Made by a program: the position numbers and the translations under genes. A stretch of DNA of 64,000 nt from Limonium bicolor (lineage: Eukaryota; Streptophyta; Magnoliopsida; Caryophyllales; Plumbaginaceae): contig CM041783.1 in assembly GCA_023374045.1 (NCBI GenBank), positions 92,725,298 to 92,789,297 of the forward strand, in the 5' to 3' direction. Of the stretch, positions 21,871 to 34,356 are shown piece by piece (positions within the stretch are counted from its first letter, which is position 1; the number at the start of each line of letters is the position of its first letter). The notes beneath the pieces are model-generated. The model was not told where the DNA came from and did no database searches. It saw nothing but the letters and a program-made list of their open reading frames with translations.

Positions 21871-23754
21871 AGTCAGAACCTTGCTACAGATTTTATTTTT
21901 CTTTCCCAATTTCACCCATTGCTTCCCTAATCTTCCTACATACATCCTAACATGTTTTTGGTACAATTTAAACACCCTAAATCATGCTAGTTCATTTCCT
22001 AATTCATCACACAATCCTATACTAATTTATACCCACAATTCTCTAAGTTTCTTTTCAACACTCACATTGCTTTCTTCCTTAATGCCTTTTGCTACAGATT
22101 TTATTCTAGCTCTCTCCCAACAATAGCTCCCTCTTCTAATGTCATTTTTTAACCCCTCTAGTACATTACAACTATATTAACTATCTCTCCTAATCCACCC
22201 CCTAACTAACTAAATCAAAATCTGTTAACAAGCACAATTTAGTCACCTAGTTTCTAATTCACTAAGTGTTCTAATTCTAGATAAATTTTGACATAACCTC
22301 CCCTAAAATCTTACATTCTCACCACATCATGTATTCACAATCTGTTACCCATTTCACCTGTTTCAAAGCAGCAATAACGTACAAGCTCTCATACACCAAT
22401 ACCACTACTAAACACTCTTAAAAATTCCTGCACATGGCCTCTCATTCCCAAATCTGTTTTGACAAGTTTTCAATGTCTTGTAAGGTTTCAAAACATTTGT
22501 CTTCTTTTATACATTGCACTATCAGTACCCTACCATTTCCATTACTCATTTCAACTTCTAAAAATCTGTTACATACATGTATATACCAAGCTACACAAAA
22601 GGGCATTCTTACCTTGTTTCTCCTTCTAGTTTTCTTTCTTCCTCTTGTTCCTTCCTTCTTTCTCTACCGGTTATGGTTTCTCAACAATCTAACATTATAA
22701 CCCATTCATAAATACACCATTTTAATATTAACACTAACCCTAACATTACTTAAGCTTTTAATGTGGGTTTTAGGGTTTAGAAAATCCATTACCTTTCAAG
22801 GGTGCAAGTGCTGTTTGGGATAGCTCAAGAACAAGACTTCTCACACTCCAACAATGCCAAAAATCGGCTAGAATACAAGGGAGCAAGCAAGAGTTAAGCT
22901 CAAATTTCGTTTTGCTTTTAAGGCTAGAAAAAGTTGGAGTTTTGAGAATATTTTTACCTCAAAAGAACAAGGAGAAGGAGGGCCTTCTAATGGTGGTGTT
23001 GAAGCTCCAAATGGGACATACCCATAAAAACGAAAATGTTGGTTTTCGAATTTTGGAAAGATGGAAATGTAGCTCTTGATAAGAGGATTCCAATGGTATA
23101 CTTTTTATAATTTTTGGAACAAGTTTGATGGAGTTTCAAGAGGAAAGAAGATGGAGTTTGTGAGTGTTTTCTTATTTCTCCATTGGTGTCGGTTGAGGAG
23201 GAGAAAAATAGAGAGGAGGAAGAAGATGGGTACGTGAGTGAGAGAGTAGAATAGAGGAGAGAGAGTAGAAAGTGAGGGTGGGGGTTACTTTATTGTTTTT
23301 AATTATGTTTGTCTTTTGTGAGTAAAAGAGGGTAGAGTGTGTGTGTGTGAGTGGTAAAATCGGACAGCACACAGCCCCACAAGGGTTTCAAAATTCTTTT
23401 TACATTATTGGACACATAAGTTTGTGTTATTTATGTTTCTACCCCACGACTTCCCGTTTTTGACAGTTTTTACTAATCTCTCGTTTTATTGATTTAATTG
23501 GCTCTAAAGCTTCGCTAATATTCATTAATGATTATTTAGTTGACCAAAATTCTTACGAGTCTATTTGACCCGCTTAAAGACACGTTTTCCCGGTTACCTC
23601 GAAAAACACGCTTTAAGGTTCGTTAGTGATTTTAATCCATTTTGAGGATCCGTTTCCTTCGGGATTTGTTCCCTCATGATTATTTATACTTAATTAAGCT
23701 TCTAAATTATTCATTAGCCTAATTAATCACTATTTTTTATTACGGGGTATTTCA

Positions 23755-23844
23755 ATTGGAGGCTTGGAAAGATGCTCAAAACAAGAAAAGGAAACAAGGC
23801 ATAAGAGGCAAAATCGGCCACCCTTAGGAGATGAAGAAAAAGAT
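23755..23844 (-). mobile_element. LTR D, continuation after element E
   Basis: After the right ATTGG duplication the interrupted LTR D resumes for about 85 bp (GAGGCTTGGAAAGATGC and on). It is then cut by LTR B, which starts TGAAATACC at 23845. The five bases before the edge (AAGAT) would be B's target duplication. Confidence 0.6.
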
Positions 23845-26495
23845 TGAAATACCTCAAACCTTAATATGTTATTTAAATGTTTAATCATGGTATAATAAGG
23901 CTAAAAGTTCCATAGAAACGTTTGTAAACAATTTAAACCGTAGAAAACACAATTAAATACCTTAAAGATAATATGGGCGAAAATGTGCTCTAAGCTTTGG
24001 ATAAGCTTGGTTAAGACCTAGTAAGCTTACCAAGACCTTATTTATATGTTAATGAACACATTAAACCAATTACCAAAGAAAACCAAGCTTGAAAACAAGT
24101 TAAGACACAAAATGTGCTTTAAGGAGTCTTAAAGCACATTTTTAAAAATTGTCTTGTAAATGGGTTTTGAATGGCTAAATGTCCATCATTACTCTTTAAT
24201 TAACATGTGTACTACTTAGTATCACATTAGGAAGTCTAAATCAATGGGAAATCAAAAATTTCACAATTATGTGCCTTGGTTAGTGAATAGTAACTAAATT
24301 ATGCTAGTTATAACATAAGTCAATATAAGTGGTTTAATTAGTCAAAAAAGACTAAAATACCCCTAGGTACTTAAAGGGGGCCGGTTTTTATGGTGGTGAG
24401 TCACCACTCTTGCTAGCTTATTAAGTAAATAAAGAATGACTAAGTAAGTACTATTTACTTTAACTTACAAATATCTTCTAAAAGCAACTTCAAACTTCAT
24501 TCTCTTCATTCTCTTGCATTCCCACCGTCTCCAACCTCTCTTCTTCCTCTCATTCACGGTTTGCTACAGCACCACACACACCACCATCTTCAATCTCTTA
24601 TATCTCCTAGCTTCATTAACCAAATCAAATTCTAAGACCACCATTCTCTTAGTCTTGCCAAGCTCTTCAATTCTATCTTCTCAAAATTCCAAGAGCTCCA
24701 TTTCGGTGCCAAGAGGAATCTCCATGGGAGGAGCTTGAGCTCATCTTTTTACATCTCATTGTTCTCCTTTGCTTCAAGGTAAGGAAACTCAAAGAAAAAC
24801 TTCATTTCCTCTTATTTTGTTATGTGGCCGAAAATCACCATTGATGGTGTTCTTTACTTTGCCTTGTTCTAGCTTCATTTCAATCTTCAAAGGGATTGGT
24901 GGAGTCCTCTCCTGCTACTTACTCAAACTCTTTTCCATTTCCAAGGTAAAACAACTATCTTAATGTTTTAAGATATTATATAAACTAGGGTTTAATAATG
25001 AGTTAAGCTTGGAGCTTGAATGCTCATTACCTTATTTGTGTATTGATTAGAAGTTGACAAGTAATCAAGGTCCTTGCCGATTATAATAAAGGAAACAAGA
25101 AAGAAGTTTGAGGGGAAAATAGGTAAACAAACTATCTCAATGTAGTTAAAATGCCTTAGGAAAAAATGAGCTTGATTTGCTTAATAAAATACCTAAGGAG
25201 CCAATGGCAAATGAGCTAGTGAATTATTCTTAAGGAGATTATTAAAGGGCATATGTGATGTTGAGTGTATTTGCAGGTCAAAGGCAATATATACATGTGG
25301 AAATTCAGTGTTTATGGTTTATGCAATTTAAGGGCCTAAGAGCCATGTTATTTAAGGGCCTAAGTGCCAAGCAATTTAAATTATGTACTATATTGTGATG
25401 TAGTGTAAATTTGGGAAGTTTTGTGTGTGAGAGTGTTCTTGATGAATTTGGGTGTTCTTGAATGTTTGATGGTGAAAACAATGTGTTTTGGTATAGCAAA
25501 GTGCTAGGAGAACCCGTGTCAAAATTTGGATAATGTATAAGAAGTTTTGAGTGTTTTAAATGAGTTTTGTGAACTAGGAATTGTTAGAAATGAGTAAGTG
25601 TTCTACTAGTGAAGAAAACATGTATTAATGTGTTCTAGAGCGTCAAAAGGATTTAGGCATTATCTTGGAAATTTTAGAAATCAAATGAGTGTGTTTGGAT
25701 GTACTAAAGTCTAGGAGGAGTTTGTCTAAGGTTTAAGTAATGTTGGTGTACAAGAAGGAAATAATGTTTAGGTAAGAAATGATGCTTGGGATATGATGTT
25801 ATAGTGGTGAGGATGCATTTTGAGATAGTGGTTAACATAGGTGTGAAACACCACTTAGAAACTTAGTGAAAAATATTACAAGTGTTGGTAGATTTTGTAA
25901 GAACTTGAGTAACAAGTTGGACAAGGAACTAGGTAAGTTTAAGATGTTATTTTGGCATTGGAATATGCCTAAGATCATTTGGGAAGTTTATATACATAAT
26001 GGATGAGGAGAACCATTGCAACAAGACTTAGAAATTGTAAAAATGCAAAAGCTGTAGCAGTGGTCCGGGACCTAGGTCTTGGGTAAAGTCCCGGACCATG
26101 CAATTAAAAGGGCCGAGATTACGTATGCTACCTTGGTCCGGGACTTAGGTCTTGTACTAAGACCCGGACCACCCCCTTAATTAAAGCCGAGATTCACAAC
26201 CTATATTGGTCCGGGACTTAAGTCTCGTATGAAGTCCCGAACCACTACATAAAAATCGTCCGAGAGTTTAGTTAAGTGTAGGTCCGGGATCTTAGATATG
26301 GACCAAGTCCCGGACCACTTAAAAAACTTTGTTTAAGGTTGTTAAATGATGACTAATGATGGTGATTGGTTAGCAATGATGTTATAAGATTGTTTAAGAC
26401 ATGTTAGGTGTGTTATGATGACAATTTAAAAGATGGGAAGATATAACTAAGTGTGAATGTAAACTAACTTTAGGTGTTAAGTAATAAGTTAATCA
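23845..26495 (+). mobile_element. LTR B (LARD1 family), plus orientation, truncated by LARD2
   Basis: The LTR begins TGAAATACCTCAAACCTTA and aligns, reverse-complemented, with LARD1's LTR from 39243 down to about 36430. Shared landmarks are CCGGTTTTTATGG near 24385, a CT-rich leader-like block at 24490-24740, the repeated AATTTAAGGGCCTAAG near 25320-25380 and ATGATGTTATAAGATTGTT near 26375. It contains array H4 at the position where LARD1 has H6. At 26496 LARD2 starts, so the rest should lie downstream of the window. Small ORFs (such as 24514-24738) have no recognisable function. Confidence 0.75.
26062..26320. repeat. Hairpin array H4 in LTR B
   Basis: Four units start near 26062, 26135, 26208 and 26281, an exact 73-bp period. 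Arms are GGTCCGGGAC(TT) and (AA)GTCCCGGACC about 36 nt end to end. Loops hold a small inner palindrome such as GACCTAGGTC. A partial GTCCGAGAG lies near 26258. Confidence 0.9.
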
Positions 26496-29400
26496 TGAAA
26501 TACCCCATAAATTAATCTAAATTAATTTAGGGGATTTCCTTTATTGAACCCTAAATAATACTATTAAATACTAAATTATTATATGGTATTATATATTTAA
26601 TAGTAAGATTTATAAGTCAATAAATCTTGGAAAAATTCCAAGACACTCCAATTATATTATAAAAGATTTTAGAAATATATGGAACATTTATTTAGAACAT
26701 AAAAGTCAATATAAAATCATAGTTGAAATATCCCTAATAATAACAAAAATAATTAAGGTCTAATTATATAAGGCTAACATGTTGCAATAATGGATTAAGT
26801 AAATATTTACATGAATTAAGGTTTCAATGAACCTCAATTATATTTATAAAGTAAATATATAGTCTAAAAAGATTTATCAAACCTAACATGAAATTCTAAT
26901 TTAAGGGGTTTCCTGATGAACTCGACAAATCTGGGCGTCCGACTGTAGTTAGGAGAAACGGACGTCGAGATTATAACGTAGATGATTAAGTAATATAAAT
27001 CCCAGAATAAAACTCTAACTTGTTGGATTTATTTAATGCCCTTCCCTAATGTATTTTGACTTGACATTTTAACCATAGATTCCTTATAAACTATAGTGTA
27101 TTTTCATGTAAATTAATATGGGTTTTGATTTTAAACGTAAGTTATAATTTTTGTAAGTTTTAAGTATTATGGAATAATTTAGATAATTTAAAAAGATATT
27201 TTTATGAAATAAAATTTTTATAATATGTCTAAAATATCGTAGTTACTATACAATAAATTTGGGAATTTTTAGACAAGAGTAAATGGGTCTAAAAATTGTG
27301 TTTATTAATTTTTCATAAGTTATCTTTGTAATATATGGTTTTTAATGTAACCAAAAATTTAAAGTATAGTGGATTAACGAACTTTATAGGTTGGGGAAAA
27401 TATAATAAGACTAAAATAACATTTAATACAGAATTTTAATAAATATTTTGGGTATAAACTTTTAAGTGACGTAAAAACTATATATATATATATACATATA
27501 AAGGGAATAAATATTAACTTGGGTTAAATCAAGGGATTGAATTAATCTCGATTTATATTAATTATATAATGTGGTAGTTAATATATTTAATTGAAACTAA
27601 GGTAAATACTTTATTTTGTAAACCATATATTGGATGAGGATATGTGTAAAAGTTAATAGGGATAATTAAATACAATAAAACTACACAAAGAATGTCTTGA
27701 ATAAATCCTAATACTCATATATATATATATATATAAATACATTAACAATAAATAAAAGAAATGACATACCTTATAGAAAATAGAATAAGAGGAAAATATT
27801 AGAGTAAAATTCATACGTAGCAATTAATATTAAATGTTAATATCAATTAGTAAGTTGTAACTTAAGAGTGTATTCTCTAAAGAGTAATTTAAACAAAAAA
27901 AAAATTATGTAACATGTAATACCCATCATTACACGAAATATTACCACAAATTTAAATGGGGAAGCTTGAGAGGTTATTTAACAAACTAATTTAATTGTGA
28001 AAATTTAATTCCCTCTAATATTCTTTCATCTCCCCTCACTTATGTAACAAATAAATAAATACATAAATAAATATACTCATCAGCCTTTTCATTTCCTCTT
28101 CACTCACGCTTATACATGCCAGCTTCTTTTCATTTCCCCTCCTCTCCTATTTATATTCACTTCATATATAATAAAACTCTCTTAATTGTTCATCACTCAC
28201 GGTTATAAGACATATATATATATATATATAAAACTCCAACCTCTCAATTTTCTTTTCACTCATTACAAACCAATAAATAAATAAATACATTATAAATGAC
28301 AACCTTCTCCGATTACTCTCCACTCAAGGTTGTAATTATATTGGCAAATGAACAATTGCTGATTTCCTTCTTCCTCTTCATATTCCTTGCTTACAAATAC
28401 ATATTTTATTGGCGTGACAATATACATATCATCACTCTCTATTTCCTGCATTCACAAGTAACTCAACTGCAATTAGAAACGTAAATACCAGCACCAACCC
28501 AAACTGGCGAACGCTCTGCATTTCTCTTCATCTCTGTTGTATATCCTCTCTTCATCCCTTCTTGTTCAAGGCCTTTGTAGAAGCAAACCGTTGAAACTGC
28601 TGCTCATGCCAGATTCCAGAACCAGTATTATATTGAACTCTCCATCCTCTTCAGTTCTTCATGAGTTCACGCTTCAGATCAATCACTGGAACTTCATTGT
28701 CTTCACGGTAACTTTCCAACTCAACACACCAGAACGTGCGCTATCACTTCTTGTTTCAGCGCATCTGCATAAATAAATCACTGGAACGGTTGCTGCAACT
28801 TCCCTCCCATTCTTCTTGTGTTATGCGCTCCTGCAAAGCCAAACCGATGAACGAGAGAAAAATATACTCCACACTCTCACCGATAAGAGAACATACATGT
28901 TGACGCGATAAATCAATGGAATTGTTGTTGGCACACCAGACTTCACGAGGCTGAAAATGTTTATTTCTGAAACCGGTAATATACCCCACTTATCTTCCTT
29001 CCTCTGGCAAATATAACAATATTAAGGAGTTTGTTATTAACGTGGGAGATTAATGTGTTATAAAATAAATGAAAAATATTAATTGTAATATACACTAAAC
29101 TCGTATAACTGAAAATGATTACCGAAAATAATTAGTTCCTTTTGCTGTTAACATGTTATCAGAAATAACTAGTGGTAGTGTTGGAGTGTTCTTAAACTAA
29201 TTGGTGGGATTAGATTAATAGATTTGTAAGTGAGAATAGTCAGTAAAAAAAATGGTGTTACGACATATGTAAGTTTGGTGATTTTAGAAATTGGTGTCAA
29301 TGTAAGTTAATGTACTCGTTTAACAAAAATAGTAATAATTTAGGATTTAGTGTACATATATATATATGCATACCGTTAAGAAAAAATAAGGAGTTATTAA

Positions 29401-32246
29401 GTAATAAATTAAGTCAAAAATTAGGGATTAAAAATAATAATAATAATAATACGTGGTTGGTTAGATTTACAAATTTTTAAGTAATAAGTCAAAATGGAAG
29501 ATTTGTTTAGAGGAGTAATACAAGGGTTTTAAAAGGATTAGTAATTTGGGATTTAAAATATCCATGTAGCTAAGTTGCTGGAAAATTAATATATGGGGGA
29601 AATATTATGGTTAGTGGGAAAGATTAAAGGAGTACTTAATAAACAATTATCAAGTGGGTATATAACTAGTGATATTTAATTAATTGAGTAAAAGAATAGT
29701 AATATGGGAGTAGAAGAAGAGGTTAAATTGATGAATAAATTTGGTTGCTAAATTATTTAGTAAACTTTGGTAAGTTAATATTGGGTCAATTAATCGCTAA
29801 GTTCAAGGGTGAATTAGATTGTAGAACTAGGAAATATACAGACAAACTGTAAGTAATTAATTATTAAATAGTAAAGACGGTTGATAATTTTAGGATTTAA
29901 AATATATATGTACAACTAAGCATAAGAAAATAGGATGAAACAAATATTAATAAACTAGTAATATGATAGTAAAGAATATAGTTGCTGAAATGAAACTAGT
30001 GGTTGGTAAATTAGTAAATAGGAATTTTATGGTAGAACAAAGAAAAGGGTACCTAATATAGGTTTAGTAAATTGATTAAAAAGAATTGGTAGATTGGATT
30101 TAAAATAGGTGAAATATAGTTTGGTAAAAAGAGGAAAAACAATTTATATAGAGTATATAATGAATTATTAAGTGGTTCAAATGTATAGTATCTTACGATT
30201 TAATATACATATTTATATAAATAAAATTAACAAAATAGAAGGAATTAAGATAGAATAGTAATTAAGGAATTTAGTAGTTAAGTTTGTATTTAAAACTGAT
30301 TGACTGATTGATAAATGCTAGGAAACTTAGGGTATGATTTGGTAGTATGTTGAATTAAAAATTAATATGACAAGAGTTATAATATTGAGGAGATCAATGG
30401 GTAAAATAATATAAGATGTATATATAAATCTAATAATATAGTTTGAATAACGTGATACTAAAATGATAAGTAATATATAATAAAGGAGAGTATGTTATTG
30501 TCACACTCAATAATGTGAGGGGGTATGAGTTTAAACTGAGGGATGAAATAATACTAAAAATTTGGTAATAATGATCTAGGAAATATTAGTGTATTCATGT
30601 ATATAAAATGTTATCGGTGCCATATATTGGATATTGGGTTAGTAACAAATATTGTAAGATATTTTATATACGGAATAACATTTCGATTATGAATTAATAA
30701 TAGATTAGTGGAATTATTGTAAACAGCCAAGGTGTAAGTAAAGATAACATGACCACCTAAACTAACACACCAAAATTAGAATACTTCTAGGAGAATCTTG
30801 TTACCAATAACTAGCAAATCTTTAAAGATGAGATTGGTGGAGAAGACAATTAAAAAGTGTAGTAAACATTTGACCAAGGGAAGTTGGGAATTAATGGATT
30901 TGTGTCCACTTTCTAAATCTAGGATTTGAGTAATGTGATGCACATGGCTGGATTTGGATGGTTTGGTACACATGGCTAGGAGTTTATATAAAGCTACAAC
31001 ATCAACCAAGTACGATTGCTTGTACAAATTGTTGTATGGTGTCTTGTAAGATTTTTGTATGATTTCTTGTACGATTTCTCGTACTCAGATACTTTTGCTA
31101 ACGGACTTTATGGAATGTTTTGGGAAACGCTAACTGAGCTGAAATGAATTTCCAAAGGGAAACTATTTGTATGACTAACTCAGCTTGATGTGACTAACTG
31201 AGCCTTGAATGTACAACTTGCGTGGTTATTGGTTCCTTCTATCTGGTTGTTTCATTAGATATTATCTGCCTGGGGTTTACGCCTCTGCACTCTGTAGGAC
31301 TGAGTGTTTTGGTATCGCTCTGGTGCAATTAATGATCTAGTGGAAATATGGGAAATGTCAATCTTGGTAAATGCTTCTTTTGACCCTGGATACTGTTCCA
31401 TCCATGAGCTGAGTCTTGGTTGTGATGTGCGCACATCATCATCGGTAAACAGCGAGGGGCTGTATATCCCCTGTCCAATCGGACGTTGTAAACAGCGAGG
31501 GCTGTATATCTCATGTCCAATCGGGCGTTGTAAACAGCGAGGGGCTGTATATCCCCTATCCAATCGGACGTAGTTAACAGCGAGGGGCTGTATATCCCCT
31601 GTCCTAAAAGGACATATTTGGCCGTTGATCATATTCCACTCTTGAGTTGCTGGTTCTTGGTTATCACTCATTCATTCCTAGTCCATGTGACTACCCGAGT
31701 CTTTCTACTCCTAACTGGAATTGGATCTAACTTAAACAATGGTTGTTCACTAACACACGGTGGATTTTGATTGACTAACTTTACCTTTCTGTTATTTATT
31801 TTTACTCCTTATCTTGTGTGCTTTGACTTGGTGATTTTTAAAGTGCTTTGTTCCTCTGTTTTGTTTTATGATGTTAACTTCAAGTTGTTGTTTATTTAAG
31901 ATATTATGTTTTAAGGTTTTGTTTGGAGAATCGTACCAGTTCCATTCCAGGGAACTGACTCACCCCTTCTGGGGTGGGCTGCTTGGTTTTATCTTGCAGG
32001 TACGAATTATTGTACAGGTGACCACGAAGAGAACGAGTGATTGGGATGGGATTAGGTTTCGTGGAGAGTGAATGCATTTAATACTATTATGTTTATGTCA
32101 AGTTTTCACGAGGTTCAGACCGTAGCATTTATAATTTCATAAGTTGTAATTGGTGAGGTTTGGTGTCGGGTGTTTGGAACCCGGTGATCTGTAATCGTCT
32201 TAGTATTTTATTTTCCGATGCATTTATGTTAAATAGGGGCGTTACA
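26496..32246 (+). repeat. 5' LTR of LARD2
   Basis: The LTR runs TGAAATACCCC...GGGGCGTTACA and is very AT-rich across 26500-31000, with TA and AAT runs (27479-27496, 27718-27735, 28211-28230, 29429-29450). It contains the 43-bp hairpin repeat H5. ORFs such as 28537-28776 and 31255-31671 show no domain, and the latter is largely the H5 repeat. The length is unusual, and an older insertion inside it cannot be excluded. Confidence 0.65.
31445..31615. repeat. Hairpin array H5 (43-bp tandem repeat)
   Basis: Four tandem copies start at 31445, 31488, 31530 and 31573. Each has AGGGGCTGTATATCCCCT (stem AGGGG/CCCCT) followed, in the first three copies, by GTCCAATCGGAC or a near variant (stem GTCC/GGAC). 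The last copy varies to GTCCTAAAAGGAC, which keeps the stem. Confidence 0.85.
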
Positions 32247-32251
32247 GAAAG

Positions 32252-32264
32252 TGGTATCAGAGTG
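32252..32264 (+). other. Primer-binding site of LARD2
   Basis: TGGTATCAGAGTG, complementary to initiator-Met tRNA apart from the last bases, lies five bases after the LTR end. It is followed by TAGTTACGCTCTGA, which can fold back on it as in element E. Confidence 0.9.
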
Positions 32265-34339
32265 TAGTTACGCTCTGAGCCCGTGAAAACAAGCCGAGTG
32301 AAATACTTAGTATATAGGTGCCTTTAAAACCGGGGAATCGGGGTAGAATTGGGAAGTGAGGATTCCAGAAAGGCACGTTACCCTTACCACATGCTTCACT
32401 TTACTTGCTTTTACATTACTCCGCGTATTTATGAACACTCCATCTACGCACCATCCTTAGAACGTTATAAAATTTCACACCTCTACTCCTAAGATGGTTT
32501 GTCTTTATAGAATCAAAGGAAATTATAGGGCGTTGTGTGGGACCTTAAAAAATTATATATAAAAAAATTGGGTTGAAATGTACATTGAATATTTAGATAC
32601 TCAAAATGACTATCATTGATGATGACATGGCATGGAGTCAAACGCCACTTGATTTGAGTTTCTTTATAGGAAATATAAACATGGAACCAGGTCTTTGGAA
32701 TAGCTTGATTGCTATATTAGCCATAGCGTAGTATTACAAATCTTCCTAATTTTGTAATAAAGGATGATAGAGAATCATGCCTAAGGTGATAACTTGGAAA
32801 TAAAAAGTCTATAATATATTATTAAGGATCAAATATGTGAGATAACCTAAAGGATTGAAAACCCATCGGAAAAGAATTAAAAGATAATGGATTAGTGATG
32901 GATCCATAAACCACAGGTTTCAGGATCAAAACTTAGTTGTTGATGGATTATGTTTATTGAGAGTATAGGTAAATCTTTAGGATTTTATGAAGGGATTTGG
33001 AAATTGGTTTACAGAATAAACAGTTGAAAGTGAAAGTTGGAGATCCAAATTGTTAGAAATCAAATGGGCGGATTAAATTATATGTTTTGAGAATACTACT
33101 TATCGAAATGCTAGGAAGAAGTAACTAGGGATTCATGCAAATTGTGGTATATGGTTTAATAGTTACTACCATGCAGGTACTTAGTAATGGTTGTTTGAAA
33201 TTTTCATAATTACCTACTGGAATAGAGTAATAATTGAATTGTTTGGTAAGTATGTATTTGACGCTTTATGAATTTGGTAAACCTGGTGGAAGGTTGAACT
33301 TGGTCCTGGCCAGATCAAGGGATACAGGACACAAAATGGGGTTCAGAGGTAATTCAACTTTGGACTGGCCATGTCAAGGTTGGGTGATCCTTGAAACTTC
33401 CTAAATCTTGATAAAAAAAAGGGAGTAATTTATTACGCAATATACACCGTTACCTTGGGAATTACACTAAGCAAGAGAAGTTTTTAAATGGAGTATCATA
33501 ATATAGGTTGGTAACAGTGTATTTTAGATGAATTATTATTTCTTAAACAAATAGTTAGTTATAATATACTCAGGGTATTCTATCACTGACTAACATCTTG
33601 ATAATCTTATTCAATCGGGAATATATAGTCAATTATATTACAACCTAATAGTAGTATGTTATTCTCTGTCTTGAATGGTAACTAACAAACCATGATAAAC
33701 TTCAGCCTGGAACATTTGACATTATCATACTATCAAATAACATATAGATATACACCCACCTAACCCTAGGTTGAGAGGTAATTCATTACACAAAAATTAT
33801 TATTTCTTAAAGATATAGTTAGTTATATTATAAACTGTATAGTTCATCATTAACTAACATTTTAATAATCATACATGTTTAATCAATAATACAACGAAGT
33901 ACCCACATCTATTCACATGATATTCTCTTGTATTCATTCCTTCTATGGGTTCTCGTTAGTAGCGGTACGAGGGCGTACCTTAGCTCTTTTAAGGGGGAGG
34001 AGTAGTGCATACTCTTCCTTCGTCACCTCATCCAGATTATGCCCTGTTTGTTTATTAGCAGGATGATGTGGTGGTGTGTCTATGTACTTGGTTTATACAT
34101 TGTGTGCTTCTTGATTTCTGTCTATGCAATATCTTGGTTTGGTTTGATTTTGAGTAATCTTGAGCGGAATTTAGAAATGGAAATGGATGGAAATACATTA
34201 TGGGAGAAATTACATTTGGTATGGATTGGTATGGACTTACATTTGGAATTACTATTGGATGGACATCTTGGAATTCTTGCCAGCACACCGAAACGGTGTG
34301 AGTAGCTATTAGTTGGTTTTAAACTTCGGGACGAAGTTT
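32265..34339 (+). other. Non-coding internal region of LARD2
   Basis: About 2.1 kb of AT-rich sequence without any protein domain; the only ORF (34039-34305) is not recognisable. Near 33940-34020 a run of GC-richer sequence ends in TTTTAAGGGGGAGGAG, a second purine tract. The final bases before the true tract form AACTTCGGGACGAAGTT. Confidence 0.6.
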
Positions 34340-34356
34340 CTTTTAAGGGGGTAGAC
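34340..34356 (+). other. Polypurine tract of LARD2
   Basis: CTTTTAAGGGGGTAGAC lies directly before the 3' LTR start TGAAATACCCC. It nearly equals the tracts of E and LARD1. Confidence 0.85.

Larger units (their letters stand above)
9492..23754 (-). mobile_element. Element E: complete Tekay-type Ty3/gypsy retrotransposon with an AlkB cargo ORF
   Basis: This 14,263-bp element is complete: 3.86- and 3.89-kb LTRs, ATTGG target duplication, initiator-Met primer-binding site, polypurine tract, gag, AlkB-like ORF, protease, RT, RNase H, integrase and a C-terminal chromodomain-like segment. Domain order and the ILDRK...VKVLW...EEATWE segment point to the Tekay (Del) chromovirus lineage. The unusual part is the dioxygenase ORF between gag and protease. 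Pol is disabled by at least three in-frame stops and three frameshifts, so this copy is non-autonomous. The LTRs are highly similar by eye (three differences in roughly the first 120 bp), so insertion is fairly recent. Confidence 0.93.
19868..23754 (-). repeat. 5' LTR of element E
   Basis: This 3,887-bp repeat is the partner of 9492-13354 and is followed on the right by ATTGG. It carries the same hairpin array (21533-21870). The main length difference from the 3' LTR is a TA microsatellite at 21444-21490, which is much shorter in the other copy. Promoter elements are not certain; the TATA-like box is at 23681-23688 on the minus strand. Confidence 0.95.

Noticed and set aside
31255..31671. 138-codon ORF in LARD2 LTR with repeated PRCLQRPIG
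   Set aside because: The repeat is the translated 43-bp hairpin unit; no other coding sign.
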